Assembly: GCF_000283155.1 (NCBI RefSeq) | Contig: NW_004454156.1 | Coordinates: 33,327,558 to 33,391,557, forward strand | Length of the DNA: 64,000 bases | Direction: 5' to 3' | From: Ceratotherium simum simum | Taxonomy: Eukaryota; Chordata; Mammalia; Perissodactyla; Rhinocerotidae | Part shown: positions 22,600 through 32,965 of the stretch, piece by piece | How the letters are laid out: each line of letters opens with the position of its first letter | Position numbering within the stretch: position 1 is the stretch's first letter | The notes under the pieces: model-generated | Databases searched by the model: none | What the model saw: only the letters and a program-made list of their open reading frames with translations | Told to the model about the DNA's origin: nothing | Position numbers and translations under genes: made by a program

Positions 22600-23180
22600 A
22601 AGATAAACCGAGGATAAAATTTTAGGAGTTTATTTGAGCAAAAATCGATTTGAATTGGGCATCACCAAACCGGAAGTAGTTAGGAGGGCTCCATCAACAG
22701 GAGCTCAGGGAGGAACTTTTACAGAGAATGGGTGGAAGCAAAGTTAGGAAGTTATTGATTGATAAAAATTATTTGTGACTGGCTCTCCTTAGATTTCAAT
22801 TTTGTAACCTTGCGGCATTTACAGGCTTAGATTTTGGTTTGCTTACGTAGGCCACCATGTCATTGGAGCCACCTCCACCTAACGACCTCCTTGTTTAGCT
22901 AATTTAACAATCAACTGAGGGGGTTTCTCTGAGTGAGACACTATGCTGAGACTGGGCCACGTGGGTCCCAGGATTTACCTGTGTTTAATTACCTGAGGGA
23001 GGAGAGCAGGAGAGCTCGGGTCATACACGCTGTTTATGATTATCTCTTAGAAAAGAGGAGAAAGTAAAACCATATTGAGTCATTTTAATTTAGAAGATGA
23101 GAAGAATCAGGGAAAACTTTGTGCTGGTCAGCAGAACCTGACCCGGAAAAAACAGAGTCCTAATTCCTAAGTGTTATTAA
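22600..23180. mobile_element. Possible LTR-like element, unconfirmed
   Basis: 'aggagtttatttgagcaaaa', 'caggagctcagggaggaact' and 'ttgcttacgtaggccacc' resemble the layout of some mammalian retroviral LTRs read in reverse. No paired LTR, primer-binding site or viral coding region was seen. The call rests on general resemblance only. Confidence 0.3.
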
Positions 23181-23589
23181 ACTTTGTCTCCCAAAGTAAG
23201 ATAAAGTACAGAGGCGATAGTAATTAAGCCCTCTTTCCTCTGAGTTGGTCTTAGAAGTAAGGGATTCTATAAGAAGCAAACCTCTACTTCCTGTTAAAAC
23301 CATCTCGTGGGAGATAGACCAGAGAGAGCAAATCATACTCTACCGAATAGAGGCGGGGCCTGGGGAGATGGTTATGAAAGATCTGAGCTTCTGGTCAGAG
23401 AACAAGACTGCAGAAGGTTAGCAGGCAAAATCCACCCTGTTCAGATGAAATCCTTTCCACCATGCAAGAAATCAGAAAACTGAGAAGGCAGGCAGCCCCT
23501 GGAGCCAGGAAAGGAGATGCCATTGCCTTTATTTAAAGTGTTTAGTTTAAGAATGTTGAAATCAATAGACCCACGTGGGTAATTTATGG

Positions 23590-23700
23590 ATTCTTTCATC
23601 CAATAGACATTTTTTTTGAGCAGGTGCTCGGCTGTTCTAGGTACCTGAGAATGAGCCTTCTCTCACGGTTCTTACATCCTCCCAACTTAAACTCTACATA
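23590..23700 (-). mobile_element. LINE-2 3' tail, antisense
   Basis: 'ttctttcatccaatagacat', 'gaatgagccttctctcacgg' and 'ctgttctaggtacctgag' follow the L2 tail complement. Confidence 0.55.
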
Positions 23701-23704
23701 AACT

Positions 23705-23872
23705 ACCTCCCTTCATTCTCTCAAAAATCCTTTGAGGTGGGTGCTGAAGCTTAGAGAGGATAAGTAACTTGCCCAAGGCCTCCCAGCTAGTAAACAACAG
23801 AGCTGGGATTTGAACCCACAGCATCAATGCTTAGAGTCTATGCTCTTAACCACTATGCTATGTCATTCCTCC
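23705..23872 (-). mobile_element. MIR SINE, antisense, 5' region well kept
   Basis: 'gataagtaacttgcccaagg', 'cctcccagctagtaaacaac', 'gggatttgaacccacagcat' and 'tgctcttaaccactatgcta' give the complement of the whole MIR 5' half, including both internal promoter boxes. Confidence 0.92.
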
Positions 23873-23974
23873 CAATGGATGTGAGAATTGAATAGCATGC
23901 CTGAAAATTGCTCTGCTCTCTTAAAAGTCATTTTGAAACCGAAGATGAAATCAGACAGGAGTTGGAATTCCTTC

Positions 23975-24105
23975 CTGCTGCGGGCCTCTGTCTCCATGAA
24001 GGCAGGGACCATGTCTGGCTGGGCACTGCTGGGTCCCCTAGCACCAACCCTAGCACACAGTAGGTGCTCACTAAATATCTGCTGACTGAGTGAATGACTG
24101 GATTC
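23975..24105 (+). mobile_element. LINE-2 3' tail
   Basis: 'tccatgaaggcagggaccat', 'ccctagcacacagtaggtgc' and 'tcactaaatatctgctgact', ending in GAATGACTGG. Confidence 0.88.
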
Positions 24106-24109
24106 ATTT

Positions 24110-24272
24110 ACCAGTGAAAGGATCTTATAAGAGTCCCCTAATCTGTCTACCCTCTGGCTCCTCGCATGTATCAATTCCTCCGTTCAGAGCCACTGTGAAG
24201 ATTCAATGAGATCAGGTATTTCAGACACGTAACACAATGCCTAACACATAGTAAGCGCTCAGTAAATAAGTC
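24110..24272 (+). mobile_element. MIR SINE 3' half
   Basis: 'gtgaagattcaatgagatca', 'cacaatgcctaacacatagt' and 'aagcgctcagtaaataagt' mark the 3' end. Confidence 0.75.
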
Positions 24273-24789
24273 TGACGCCCTTGCCATGTGTCACATATCT
24301 GGGGCACAGGCGGGTGCTCTTAAGGAACATGGAGCCTGGCTTTGGAAGACAAATCAGCGTGTACAGGAGACATTTGTTATTTGGGGGCAAGAGCAGGGGA
24401 GTAACGAGGGTGGTCCAGAATCCACCTCTCCTTCAGAACAGCACCCTCCTGTCCCTTCCCGGCATGCCCCCATCGCGGGCAGCGTCAGCTGGCGTTAGCA
24501 CCCACCTGCTTTTGTGGAAGTCTGAAGGACCCACCCTCACTCTCTCAACTCCTGCTTCTTGAGGGGCCCAGACGCGTGACTTGGATTCAGCCAGTCGGAT
24601 GCTCTCTCGGGGGAGGGGCCAGCCAGGGATCACAACAACCACAGGGCCAGTGCTGCAAGCCCTCCAGGCTGTGCCCACGGCACAGCTGGGGCTGTGGGTC
24701 CCACTTAGGCTGTGGATCTAGCCACCTATTGTGTATCTGATACCTCCCCTAATATCTTTCCAACAATTCCCTTTGTGCCTGAGGCAGCT
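24273..24789. other. Unassigned sequence
   Basis: Moderately GC-rich, with two overlapping plus frames (93 and 70 codons) that show no domain. No repeat recognised. Confidence 0.4.
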
Positions 24790-25174
24790 ATGAGGGGCTT
24801 AACTGTGTCTCCCCAAAATTTATATGTTGAACTCCTAACCCCCAGGACCTCAGAGTGTGACTGTATTTGAAGATAGGATCTTTAAGGAGGTAATCCAATT
24901 AAAAAAAGGTCATATGGGTGGGCCCTAATCCAGTATGACTGGTGTCCTTAAAAGAAGAGGAGATTAGGACAGAGACACAGAGGGAGACCATGTGAAGACA
25001 CGGGGAGAAGACAGACATCTACAAGCCGAGCAAAGAGGCCTCAGAAGAAACCAGACTTGCTGACACCTTGATCTCAGACTTCTAGCTTCCAGAACTGTGA
25101 GAAAATAAATGTCTGTTGTTTAAGCCCCCCAGTCTCTGGTCCTTTGTTATGGCAGCTCTAGCAACCTGATACAG
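24790..25174 (+). mobile_element. MLT1 (ERVL-MaLR) solitary LTR, nearly complete
   Basis: The full MLT1 order is present: 'ttatatgttgaactcctaac', 'cccaggacctcagagtgtga', 'gtgggccctaatccagtatg', 'caccttgatctcagacttct', 'aaataaatgtctgttgttta' (polyadenylation signal) and 'ctagcaacctgatacagc'. No internal viral sequence or second LTR is present. Confidence 0.93.
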
Positions 25175-25279
25175 CATCCAAGGTCCGTTTCCATTACTTT
25201 CAATGCTTAAATGATGCAGCTCCTGACTTTCTCATTTGAGACAGAGGGCAGACATGCAATAGTGATCAGCAGCACAGGG

Positions 25280-25500
25280 TGGACCTTAGGGCCAGGCCAC
25301 CTCAGTTCAGATGCTAGCCCGGCCACTTCTACCTGCAGGACCCCGGGCGAGACACTAGACCTCTCCCTGAGCCTCAGATTCCTCATCTGTAAAAAGAGGC
25401 TAATGGTTGTACTTACCTCTTAGGGTTGCTATGAGTGGAATTAATATACGAACAACTCTTAGAACAGTGCTTGGCACAAAATGAGTGCTACATGGGTATT
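25280..25500 (+). mobile_element. MIR SINE, nearly full length
   Basis: 'cctgagcctcagattcctca', 'tctgtaaaaagaggctaatg', 'cctcttagggttgctatgag' and 'agtgcttggcacaaaatgag'. Confidence 0.92.
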
Positions 25501-25849
25501 ATTTATTATTTCTATTGTCCTCTTGATGGAAAGACATATGCTGTAAGAGAACCAGAGAAGTCTTGTCCTAGAGATGGACTTGGAGCTGGCTCTACCCAGC
25601 CTTCCATGGGGATGTTCTTTCTCTCCCAGGGCTCTGCCCAAGCTTTTTCCCCTTCCTCCACCCCATCAGGGTGAGCCCTCCAGTTCACAAGCGTCTATGA
25701 CGAAAGAGTTACCTGTACCCCAGGTGGAGCTGGAAATGTGCCCCAGCTACCGCCATGTTTTAAGCCATGGGGGCCATATAAAGCGAGCTGGAAGAGCTCC
25801 ACCGCCTGCCCCCTCTCCTCACCCCCACGGTGGAGCACTGTACAAAAAC

Positions 25850-25965
25850 GACCATTTCTAGTCTAACGCACCCATTTCATGCAGGAGGGATCTGAGGCTC
25901 AAAGAGGAAACGTGCGGCCCCCAAGACCACACGGCCGGCTCATGGCAGGGCTGAGAGCAGGAGTT
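25850..25965 (-). mobile_element. MIR SINE fragment, antisense
   Basis: 'cacccatttcatgcaggagg', 'gaggctcaaagaggaaacgt' and 'agaccacacggccggctcat'. Confidence 0.65.
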
Positions 25966-26697
25966 TGGCATCTCTTCCTGACGCTGGGAATAAAAGAGCC
26001 GCCAAAAAACACTTATGACTTCCGCAAGCCAGAGAGGGAAATGATGTGAAGAGAAGAGGAAATGGAATTTCCTGCTGCCTGGAGTAGTCTTGGGACATCA
26101 GTCCTTGGAGGAAACTAAAGCAACAACGGGGAAACTGGAAAGCTGGGCTGCAGGGCCCCCAGCTGGCGTCCTCCACCCTCCCCTCCCCTCCCCGCAGACA
26201 GCCCTGCCCTGGGGCTGCCGGCTCAGCACTGTGCTCTCCAGAGCTGGCTTCCCCTCTTCCCTCTCCCTTGCCTCTCCAGCTGGGTGTCTTCCATTACCTT
26301 TCCCTCCCTCTCACCATGATTTGGCATGTTGGGGTTTCCTAAAAGGGACATTGAACAAAACAGAGGGAGCTGGGTGCAGGGGGACATTTAAACTCGTCAA
26401 CAGTGAGCACAGTACAGACCCTGCCCATCAGCATACCCCCGGCCAGAGCACTGGAGCAGGCTTTATGCCTCTAGGTGCTGGTTCCAGGTGGTTCCAGGTG
26501 GCCAGGCCATGAGTGAGGGCAATTTGGATGCCTAGAATATCATTGGCTATTTGTTTACCACCAATATGGAAGTGTTTCAACATTGGAATAAACAGTACCA
26601 GCTGAAATTCAGCTAAACCCAGGGGCCTGACCACCAACCAGCTCCCAGTCGGACACCTCCAGGGTCCTCCGTGGGCTACAGAAGAAAGACACATCCT
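25966..26697. other. Unassigned sequence
   Basis: No gene or repeat recognised. A perfect 10-base tandem (GGTTCCAGGT twice) lies near 26480-26500. The 140-codon plus frame at 26090-26512 is proline- and serine-rich with no domain. Confidence 0.4.
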
Positions 26698-26785
26698 CCA
26701 ACTTGGTGCTCAAGGCCCTCCAAGATCTATTGGACCACTGCGTCACGTTCTAGGTCCATCTCCCACTGCCTCTCTCTGTGTGAGG
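26698..26785 (+). mobile_element. LINE-2 ORF2-end fragment
   Basis: 'ctcaaggccctccaagatct' followed by 'ggtccatctcccactgcctc' matches the sense L2 motif just upstream of the tail region. Confidence 0.55.
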
Positions 26786-26794
26786 TCATGTGGC

Positions 26795-26892
26795 ATCATG
26801 GAAAAAGTAATGGATGAGGAGTTAGAAAGATCTGGGTTAAAATTCTTACAAGCTTACCATCAACGTTAACTTAGGCTAAGTTCTCTGAGCCT
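26795..26892 (+). mobile_element. MIR SINE 5' half
   Basis: 'gcatcatggaaaaagtaatg', 'gaaagatctgggttaaaatt' and 'aagttctctgagcctgattc'. Confidence 0.65.
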
Positions 26893-26894
26893 GA

Positions 26895-27130
26895 TTCATA
26901 ATAAAGGATAACCAGCCATCAAATGCCCAGCACTGGGCTAAGCATGTGCTCATTTAATCCTCACAAGCACCCTATAAAGTAGATCCCATTTGTAGCCTAG
27001 TTTTACAGACGAGGAAACTGAGGCACTAGGGCAGGTTAAATAGCTCACCCAAGGTCATCAGGTTCCAAGTTACAGGATTAGAACCCTCTCAAGGTCAAGC
27101 CTGTGCACTTGACCACATCATTATACTGGC
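26895..27130 (-). mobile_element. MIR SINE, antisense, nearly full length
   Basis: 'gcccagcactgggctaagca', 'ttaatcctcacaagcaccct', 'acagacgaggaaactgaggc' and 'agctcacccaaggtcatcag'. Confidence 0.92.
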
Positions 27131-27380
27131 CCTCACTAAGCAGAGGTAGCTAAAGTAACCTGCGAATGTGCACTGATCGCTCTAAAGCCTCATGCAGATC
27201 GAGTCCCTTCCCGACACACACCCCATAGGTGTCACCGTCCCTGCGGCCCACGCCAAGCGGGCGAGGCACAACCCCACCTCGGTGCTTTCCTCACACAGTC
27301 TCACCTCCCCATGAAGCCTCCTCCTTGCTTGCTCTCAACCCCAGCTCTTCCGTCTGCAATGCAGCAAGTAGCTGGTAGAA

Positions 27381-28041
27381 NNNNNNNNNNNNNNNNNNNN
27401 NNNNNNNNNNNNNNNNNNNNNNNNNNNNNNNNNNNNNNNNNNNNNNNNNNNNNNNNNNNNNNNNNNNNNNNNNNNNNNNNNNNNNNNNNNNNNNNNNNNN
27501 NNNNNNNNNNNNNNNNNNNNNNNNNNNNNNNNNNNNNNNNNNNNNNNNNNNNNNNNNNNNNNNNNNNNNNNNNNNNNNNNNNNNNNNNNNNNNNNNNNNN
27601 NNNNNNNNNNNNNNNNNNNNNNNNNNNNNNNNNNNNNNNNNNNNNNNNNNNNNNNNNNNNNNNNNNNNNNNNNNNNNNNNNNNNNNNNNNNNNNNNNNNN
27701 NNNNNNNNNNNNNNNNNNNNNNNNNNNNNNNNNNNNNNNNNNNNNNNNNNNNNNNNNNNNNNNNNNNNNNNNNNNNNNNNNNNNNNNNNNNNNNNNNNNN
27801 NNNNNNNNNNNNNNNNNNNNNNNNNNNNNNNNNNNNNNNNNNNNNNNNNNNNNNNNNNNNNNNNNNNNNNNNNNNNNNNNNNNNNNNNNNNNNNNNNNNN
27901 NNNNNNNNNNNNNNNNNNNNNNNNNNNNNNNNNNNNNNNNNNNNNNNNNNNNNNNNNNNNNNNNNNNNNNNNNNNNNNNNNNNNNNNNNNNNNNNNNNNN
28001 NNNNNNNNNNNNNNNNNNNNNNNNNNNNNNNNNNNNNNNNN
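27381..28041. other. Assembly gap (661 N)
   Basis: Every base is N. Open frames that run across it are artefacts. The right flank (28042-28136) is duplicated exactly at 29667-29761. Confidence 1.
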
Positions 28042-28136
28042 CATCATCACATAGCATGGCCTTCCCCAGACTCTGCACAAGGGGCCACTACGGGTGACGG
28101 AGCTGACCACAGGTGACTGACAGCCCTCCTCCCCAG
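28042..28136 (+). repeat. 95-base exact direct repeat, copy 1 (abuts the gap)
   Basis: Starts 'catcatcacatagcatggcc' and ends 'agccctcctccccag'. No difference from copy 2 was seen by eye. It begins exactly at the first base after the N run, and identity stops abruptly at 28137. An assembly artefact is the likeliest cause; a very recent duplication is the alternative. Confidence 0.97.
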
Positions 28137-28549
28137 CTACCACAGGACTGCCTGCGGCACCCACTAACTTGTGGTTTCTAACTACAGCCTATCAAAAGTG
28201 ACTGAATCCAACCCAGTGGCCTTGGAGCCTCATGGAGTATGACTGCCCACAGAGATGGCAGTGCCCAGAGGGTATCAGTGCCCGGGTCTCAGACTCACAC
28301 TCCACCCCAACAGCCACATCAGCCACCTCATTTAAGGGAAGAGAGGCCTTCAACTCTGGGTGCAAAACACTGTCGCCCCATCTGTATTTCATGTGTCCTT
28401 TCCTTCTCCCAGCCAGGCCAGGCCATCCCAGCTCCTTCCACAATCACCCCAGGCAAGGCCCACCCAGAACAGAGGGGGAGGGGTGGGCAGGACAAAGGAA
28501 ACTGAGGGGACCCTGAGACTTGATGTCAGGTTGCTCATCCTGAGCCTTA

Positions 28550-29000
28550 TATCTGTTGACACAAATAATCAATAACCAGTCTACAGTAAGAAAGATAGAG
28601 TGATATTTATTGAGCCTAATGTGAGGACTAGCCCGGAAGCACTCTCTTCTGCAGGGAAGGAAGCACTCTCTTCTGCAGGGAAGAAAGCCCTCGGGGGAAG
28701 CGTGGTTTACAGCATGGTTATATACCACTTCAGAACAAAGGACACACATCAAGCATGACAGGAATACAATTTTTTTCCAAAGTCACAGGAGATGTTTTGC
28801 TGAAGTTTAGCACATACACAGCAGGTCAACTTGACCTTGGTTCTCCAGGAAGAAAAGTTTATCTTCAAAAAAGTACTGGTATCCGCGTCAGAGAGGAGAC
28901 ATCACATCCCTAGCTTTAAAGAGTGCATTCTTTGCTTCGGAAAAATGTTTGAAGCAGATGTACAATGCACGTTTGGTGGGCCATAAGTCAGGCTGCTCTG
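28550..29000. mobile_element. Possible LTR-like element, unconfirmed
   Basis: 'tgatatttattgagcctaat', a T-rich antisense polyadenylation-like side and 'gcaggtcaacttgacc' are reminiscent of a lineage-specific LTR in reverse. No TSD, pair or internal region was found. Confidence 0.3.
28635..28682 (+). repeat. Perfect 24-base tandem duplication
   Basis: Two identical 24-base units starting GGAAGCACTCTCTTCTGCAG lie head to tail at 28635-28658 and 28659-28682. Confidence 0.97.
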
Positions 29001-29560
29001 GGAAAAACAAGTTTTAGGCCGAATCAGATTTAAACCAGAATGGCTTCCCCATATACCTCAATATGTGCAAACTTATTATTCTTATTATTTTCATCCTATC
29101 CATTCAAGAGGCGACCCTGAGAATGTGGCACCACCATCTACAACCACTACCATATCTTTCAGGATGGAAAAACCCCAAAGTGGGAAGGGACGTGGCCAAA
29201 GGCTGAAATAAAACCCCTGGTCGAGCCTACCCGGCTCCTAGAGCAACGCCTTCCCTCACACCTACCCATTCTCGCCGTGAGCCCTCAAACCCACCCAGCA
29301 CACACACAGTACGCACCCCGAGAGTGCCAACATGGCTCTAATTTGGACAGAGCCATGGCATTTACAAGACACATTCACATCCAAGATCTCACTGAGTCCT
29401 GAGAGCAAAGTTCAGCATCCTCTGCAAAGGTGGGCAAATGTATATTTCTCCCCAGTGCCCGGGTCTACACCGTCCTTTGAGAAACATGAAGATGGGCTGA
29501 CTCCAGCTTGGCAGAGAGACCCGACCTCTCAGTGATGCTACGTTAAGGTCTCCAAGGTGT

Positions 29561-29774
29561 CCTTGGAGGTGTCCTGACCTCAGGAAAGGTCAAGGCCCCT
29601 CACAGGTAGTTCCACCAGCTCACCCAGCCTCCCCCTCAGCTCCTCCTGGAATTCCCACCCACGCTTCATCATCACATAGCATGGCCTTCCCCAGACTCTG
29701 CACAAGGGGCCACTACGGGTGACGGAGCTGACCACAGGTGACTGACAGCCCTCCTCCCCAGGACACCTCCAAGG
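29561..29774. repeat. 16-base perfect inverted repeat around 182 bases
   Basis: Left arm CCTTGGAGGTGTCCTG (29561-29576) is the exact reverse complement of the right arm CAGGACACCTCCAAGG (29759-29774). Extra AGGTGTCC units lie next to both arms, so small alternative hairpins are possible. The enclosed DNA includes copy 2 of the 95-base repeat. Confidence 0.9.
29667..29761 (+). repeat. 95-base exact direct repeat, copy 2
   Basis: This copy lies 1625 bases right of copy 1 in the same orientation. Its right end falls inside the right arm of the 16-base inverted repeat, where the two copies stop matching. Confidence 0.97.
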
Positions 29775-30084
29775 TGTCCACTCAAGCCACAAGCACTGAG
29801 TGGTACTTGGCTGGCTGCATGGGTGGGAGGTGGATGGGCTGTAGAAACCATTTTTTTCTAATACGTCATCTGTGATTTTAAAAATAGGGTGGGGTTTTCC
29901 AAGCATGGGGCTGTTCTCTGCCTGATGGGAGGATCCTACACTCCCCCTATGGGCTCTTCCATTGGAGCCAAGTCAAAGGTCCTGGGCCCATGTCAACGTC
30001 TGTCTCAAAACCATTTCATCAGCTTGCAAAACCCTGTTCACATTGGGGAAACGGAGGCAACACAAATCCGGTTTGGTTAAGATC

Positions 30085-30190
30085 ACAGGCTCTGGAACCA
30101 GACTGCCGCTTAACTCTGTGTGTGACCTTGGGCAAGTAATTTAACTGCTTAATGACTCAGTTTCCTCCTTGAAAGACAATTTTAAAAAAT
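30085..30190 (+). mobile_element. MIR SINE 5' half
   Basis: 'tcacaggctctggaaccaga', 'gtgaccttgggcaagtaatt' and 'atgactcagtttcctccttg'. Confidence 0.88.
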
Positions 30191-30304
30191 CAGAGCTTTT
30201 GTGTGTGAGAGAGAATTAAATTAGTAAACAGAGCAAAGCCCTTAACTGTAACCAAACCTAAAAATCTATGACCCTGGGTACTGGAGAAGGGATGGGGTGC
30301 CACT

Positions 30305-30450
30305 CTGTACACAGCCCCGGCTGTTTATCATGGGATATGGGCTGTTAGCGGGACGGGGGCGGGACAGGGTGATGTGGGAGATGGCTGTGAGTGGACTGGC
30401 AATGTAGGAAGGGTTTGGGGCTCTGTGACTTTGAGTAAAAGCAGATTCCC
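30305..30450 (+). repeat. Unrecognised two-copy repeat, copy A
   Basis: 'atcatgggatatgggctgtt', 'ggagatggctgtgagtggac', 'gtaggaagggtttggggctc' and 'tgtgactttgagtaaaagca' recur, diverged, at 32620-32735. I could not assign a family. Confidence 0.7.
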
Positions 30451-30661
30451 TAGAGCAATGATCAAATAATTGATTTGTTATGTATGATCCCCTGTGTCCC
30501 CTAAGGTGGTGAACCCTGGTGACCCCGAGGCTCTTCTGTTCCAAGTAGAGGAAGGTGTGCCTCCTAGGAGGAGCCCAGTCTGAGCTTTACTGCTCTGCCA
30601 AGGAAAAGGAGACAGATGGGGGGGGGGTCCCAGGAGGAAATCTGGGAGACAACAGCTGATT

Positions 30662-30800
30662 GGAAGCACGTGGTCTGGAGCCAGACTCAGTTAACCCAGA
30701 GCAAGCCACTCAACCTCTCTGTGCCTCAGTTTCCTCCTCAGTAAATGGGGATGCTAATAGGCCCTTGCCTCGTTGGGTTGTGGTGGGAAGAAAATGGGTT
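30662..30800 (+). mobile_element. MIR SINE
   Basis: 'gtggtctggagccagactca', 'caagccactcaacctctctg' and 'tgcctcagtttcctcctcag', with a 20-base deletion before the core. Confidence 0.9.
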
Positions 30801-31149
30801 CATACACACAGGGTACCTGGGACACTGCCTCATCCGTGGCAAGGATCCCCGAGGGTCTGGAATTCCCAATGGGTACCGTCTCCATTGAACGCTCTTTCCC
30901 TCAAAGAACCCCAAAGCCCTTTCAGAGGCTGCTCAGTTCTAACAGCACTCCACACGGCAGCTCCCCCAGCTCAGGAGCGTTCCTCTCCGCATCCTCCGAA
31001 AATGCCAGGCGAGGGGGAGCCAGGCGAGGACAGCAATGTCCTGGAGGGAGGCACCCACGAAGAATGCGGCCCCCACCCTCACAGCCCACTCGCACACAGA
31101 GCATCTTCCTAACAGGGGACAATGGGCCTGTACCAGAACCGGAAAAAAG

Positions 31150-31450
31150 CTAAATGAAACCAAATGGTCTGTAATTAGCATGCCAATAAAAGCAGGGGGA
31201 GGAGTGAAGCAGTGAACTCTATTAATAGTGCTAATAAATGTTCCCAGATAATACCGCTGTGTTCTGAACCTGCCCGTGGGAGGTGTTGCTTACACTCATT
31301 TGCATATTAATTTGGAAGGAAAATGCCGGGCCCTTGCTGCTGGGATAAATCAATTCCAGTGGAAGTTCTCAGATGGGAAGCTGCTAATTCTTCTTCCCTT
31401 TTCCTCCCAGCAGGAAGACGCCCATTTGCTGCCAGGAAAATACTGTTAAG
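31150..31450. promoter_or_regulatory. Candidate enhancer: AT-rich block with octamer-homeodomain composite
   Basis: This block is free of recognised repeats. Key site ATTTGCATATTAAT (31298-31311) joins an octamer (ATTTGCAT) to a TAAT core. Others are 'ctgtaattagcatgc', 'ctattaatagtgctaataaa' and 'gataaatcaattcc'. The site density and lack of CpG-type decay suggest a conserved non-coding element. Target gene and activity cannot be known from this window. Confidence 0.4.
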
Positions 31451-31954
31451 AGCCACCATGGTGTGAAAAAAAGTAGGCCAGAAAACTACAGGCAGAGTGC
31501 AGAACTTACACATGGCCAGAGCCGCGATGGGCTAAGTAGGGTCCAGCTTAGCAGGGGCTCAGGAGCCAGTGTGAGCCTGATAGGCCCTGGCTTCTCTGGA
31601 ACAACACCATTGGAGCAAGGATGGCAAGTAGGCTCATTCTGAATCCCAGTGTTTATCAACTGGCACTGGCTGTTAATGGAACATGGAGTTGAGAAGGATT
31701 AGGAATCCAGGACCAGACTCAGAGGACAGAGTGCAGTGATCGATTAGTGATGTCTGCCGTGGGAGAGGGCATGGTGGGATGAGTAATGTCTGCCAGGCTG
31801 CCCCAAGGAGAGTCATGCTCCATAATCTGGAGCAGGGCCTCTTAAACAGGCCTTGTGAGGCACATTGTGGCAGGCAGGGTGGAGAATGGGAATAAAATGC
31901 AGAGCAGCCCAGCAGATAAGAGACGGTCCAAAGAATGTGGTAAGAGAGGACTTG

Positions 31955-32110
31955 ATTGATTACTAACATTTTTTTTGAGCAACTATTATGTTTTGGACAC
32001 TGTGTTAGATTTGGGGAACAGAGAGATGACTAAGATAATGCTTCCTTTTAAGAAATTAAATCTAATGAAGGAGACAGGCATGTAAACAGGACTTACGACA
32101 TAATGAGACA
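31955..32110 (-). mobile_element. LINE-2 3' tail, antisense
   Basis: 'gagcaactattatgttttgg', 'cactgtgttagatttgggga' and 'ctaatgaaggagacaggcat'. Confidence 0.75.
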
Positions 32111-32364
32111 TCACCCCTTGGCTTCTTCTAATTACTGGGCTGCCCCTTCCCACATCCCTCCACAGGTCCTATTTCTCCACTTCTCCTGTGGTTTATTACT
32201 TTTCCTCCAGTTCCCTCCCTTGGACCCTTTAGTTCTTCTCACTGTACACACTCACAGCAGAATCTCTTTTGCTCTCCAAGCTTAAACTCCCTCCTCTGCA
32301 CCAATGGCTTCCAAAAGTCTGTCTCAAGCCACAGTTTTTCTCCCCAACACCATTCTCAGGGGCA

Positions 32365-32530
32365 CGCTAGGCATCTCCACCATTACAGATGGGGAAACCA
32401 AGGCACAGAGGGATTCAGTAACCTCCCCAAGGTCACACAGCTAGCAGATGGTAGAGCGACGATCAGACCCAAGGTCTGGGTGACCCAGCAATTGCATCCT
32501 CAAGCCCCAGACCGTTCTGCTGCCCAGCTG
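32365..32530 (-). mobile_element. MIR SINE, antisense
   Basis: 'attacagatggggaaaccaa', 'ggcacagagggattcagtaa' and 'caaggtcacacagctagcag'. Confidence 0.88.
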
Positions 32531-32619
32531 ATGGACCACAGGAGGAATCTCGCTCACAGGGCGTGCAGCCTGAAGATGGGACACTTGTTCCTCTCACCTG
32601 TCTTGATCACAGCATAGGC

Positions 32620-32735
32620 TTCTTATTATGGGATGTGGGCTGTTATGGTTACTGGACAGGACACGATGAACTGGGAGAGGGCTGTGACTGTAGGAAGGGG
32701 TTTGGGCTCTGTGACTTTAAGAAAAGCAGGTTTTT
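32620..32735 (+). repeat. Unrecognised two-copy repeat, copy B
   Basis: 'attatgggatgtgggctgtt', 'gggagagggctgtgactgta' and 'gggctctgtgactttaagaa' align with copy A at 30305-30450, in the same orientation, about 2.3 kb apart. Confidence 0.7.
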
Positions 32736-32814
32736 ATGAGCTGCACATTCTTGTGATGTGACATCCCTTACTCTCATACATCATGAGGTCAGCAAAGTTG
32801 CCAGACTTCTCCAG

Positions 32815-32965
32815 TGAACCAGGTACTAAAAGGAAGGTACTAGGGAGGTGACATAATCCTCACCTTCTTGCAGAGGAGGAGCTGAGGTTCAGAAAGGTCA
32901 ACAACTTTCCCATGCATGCATAGCTGGCCCAGAGGCAGAGCAGAGATCCAACTCAATACCAAAAT
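32815..32965 (-). mobile_element. MIR SINE, antisense
   Basis: 'gaggaggagctgaggttcag', 'aaaggtcaacaactttccca' and 'cagagatccaactcaatacc'. Confidence 0.75.

Noticed and set aside
28110..28140. Pyrimidine-rich CCCTCCTCCCCAG resembling a 3' splice site where the 95-base copies diverge
   Set aside because: No open exon follows with coding character and the same sequence at 29761 is followed by different DNA; coincidence with the duplication end is more likely.
27301..28164. Frames of 247-287 codons across 27.3-28.2 kb
   Set aside because: They pass through 661 N, so their length has no meaning.
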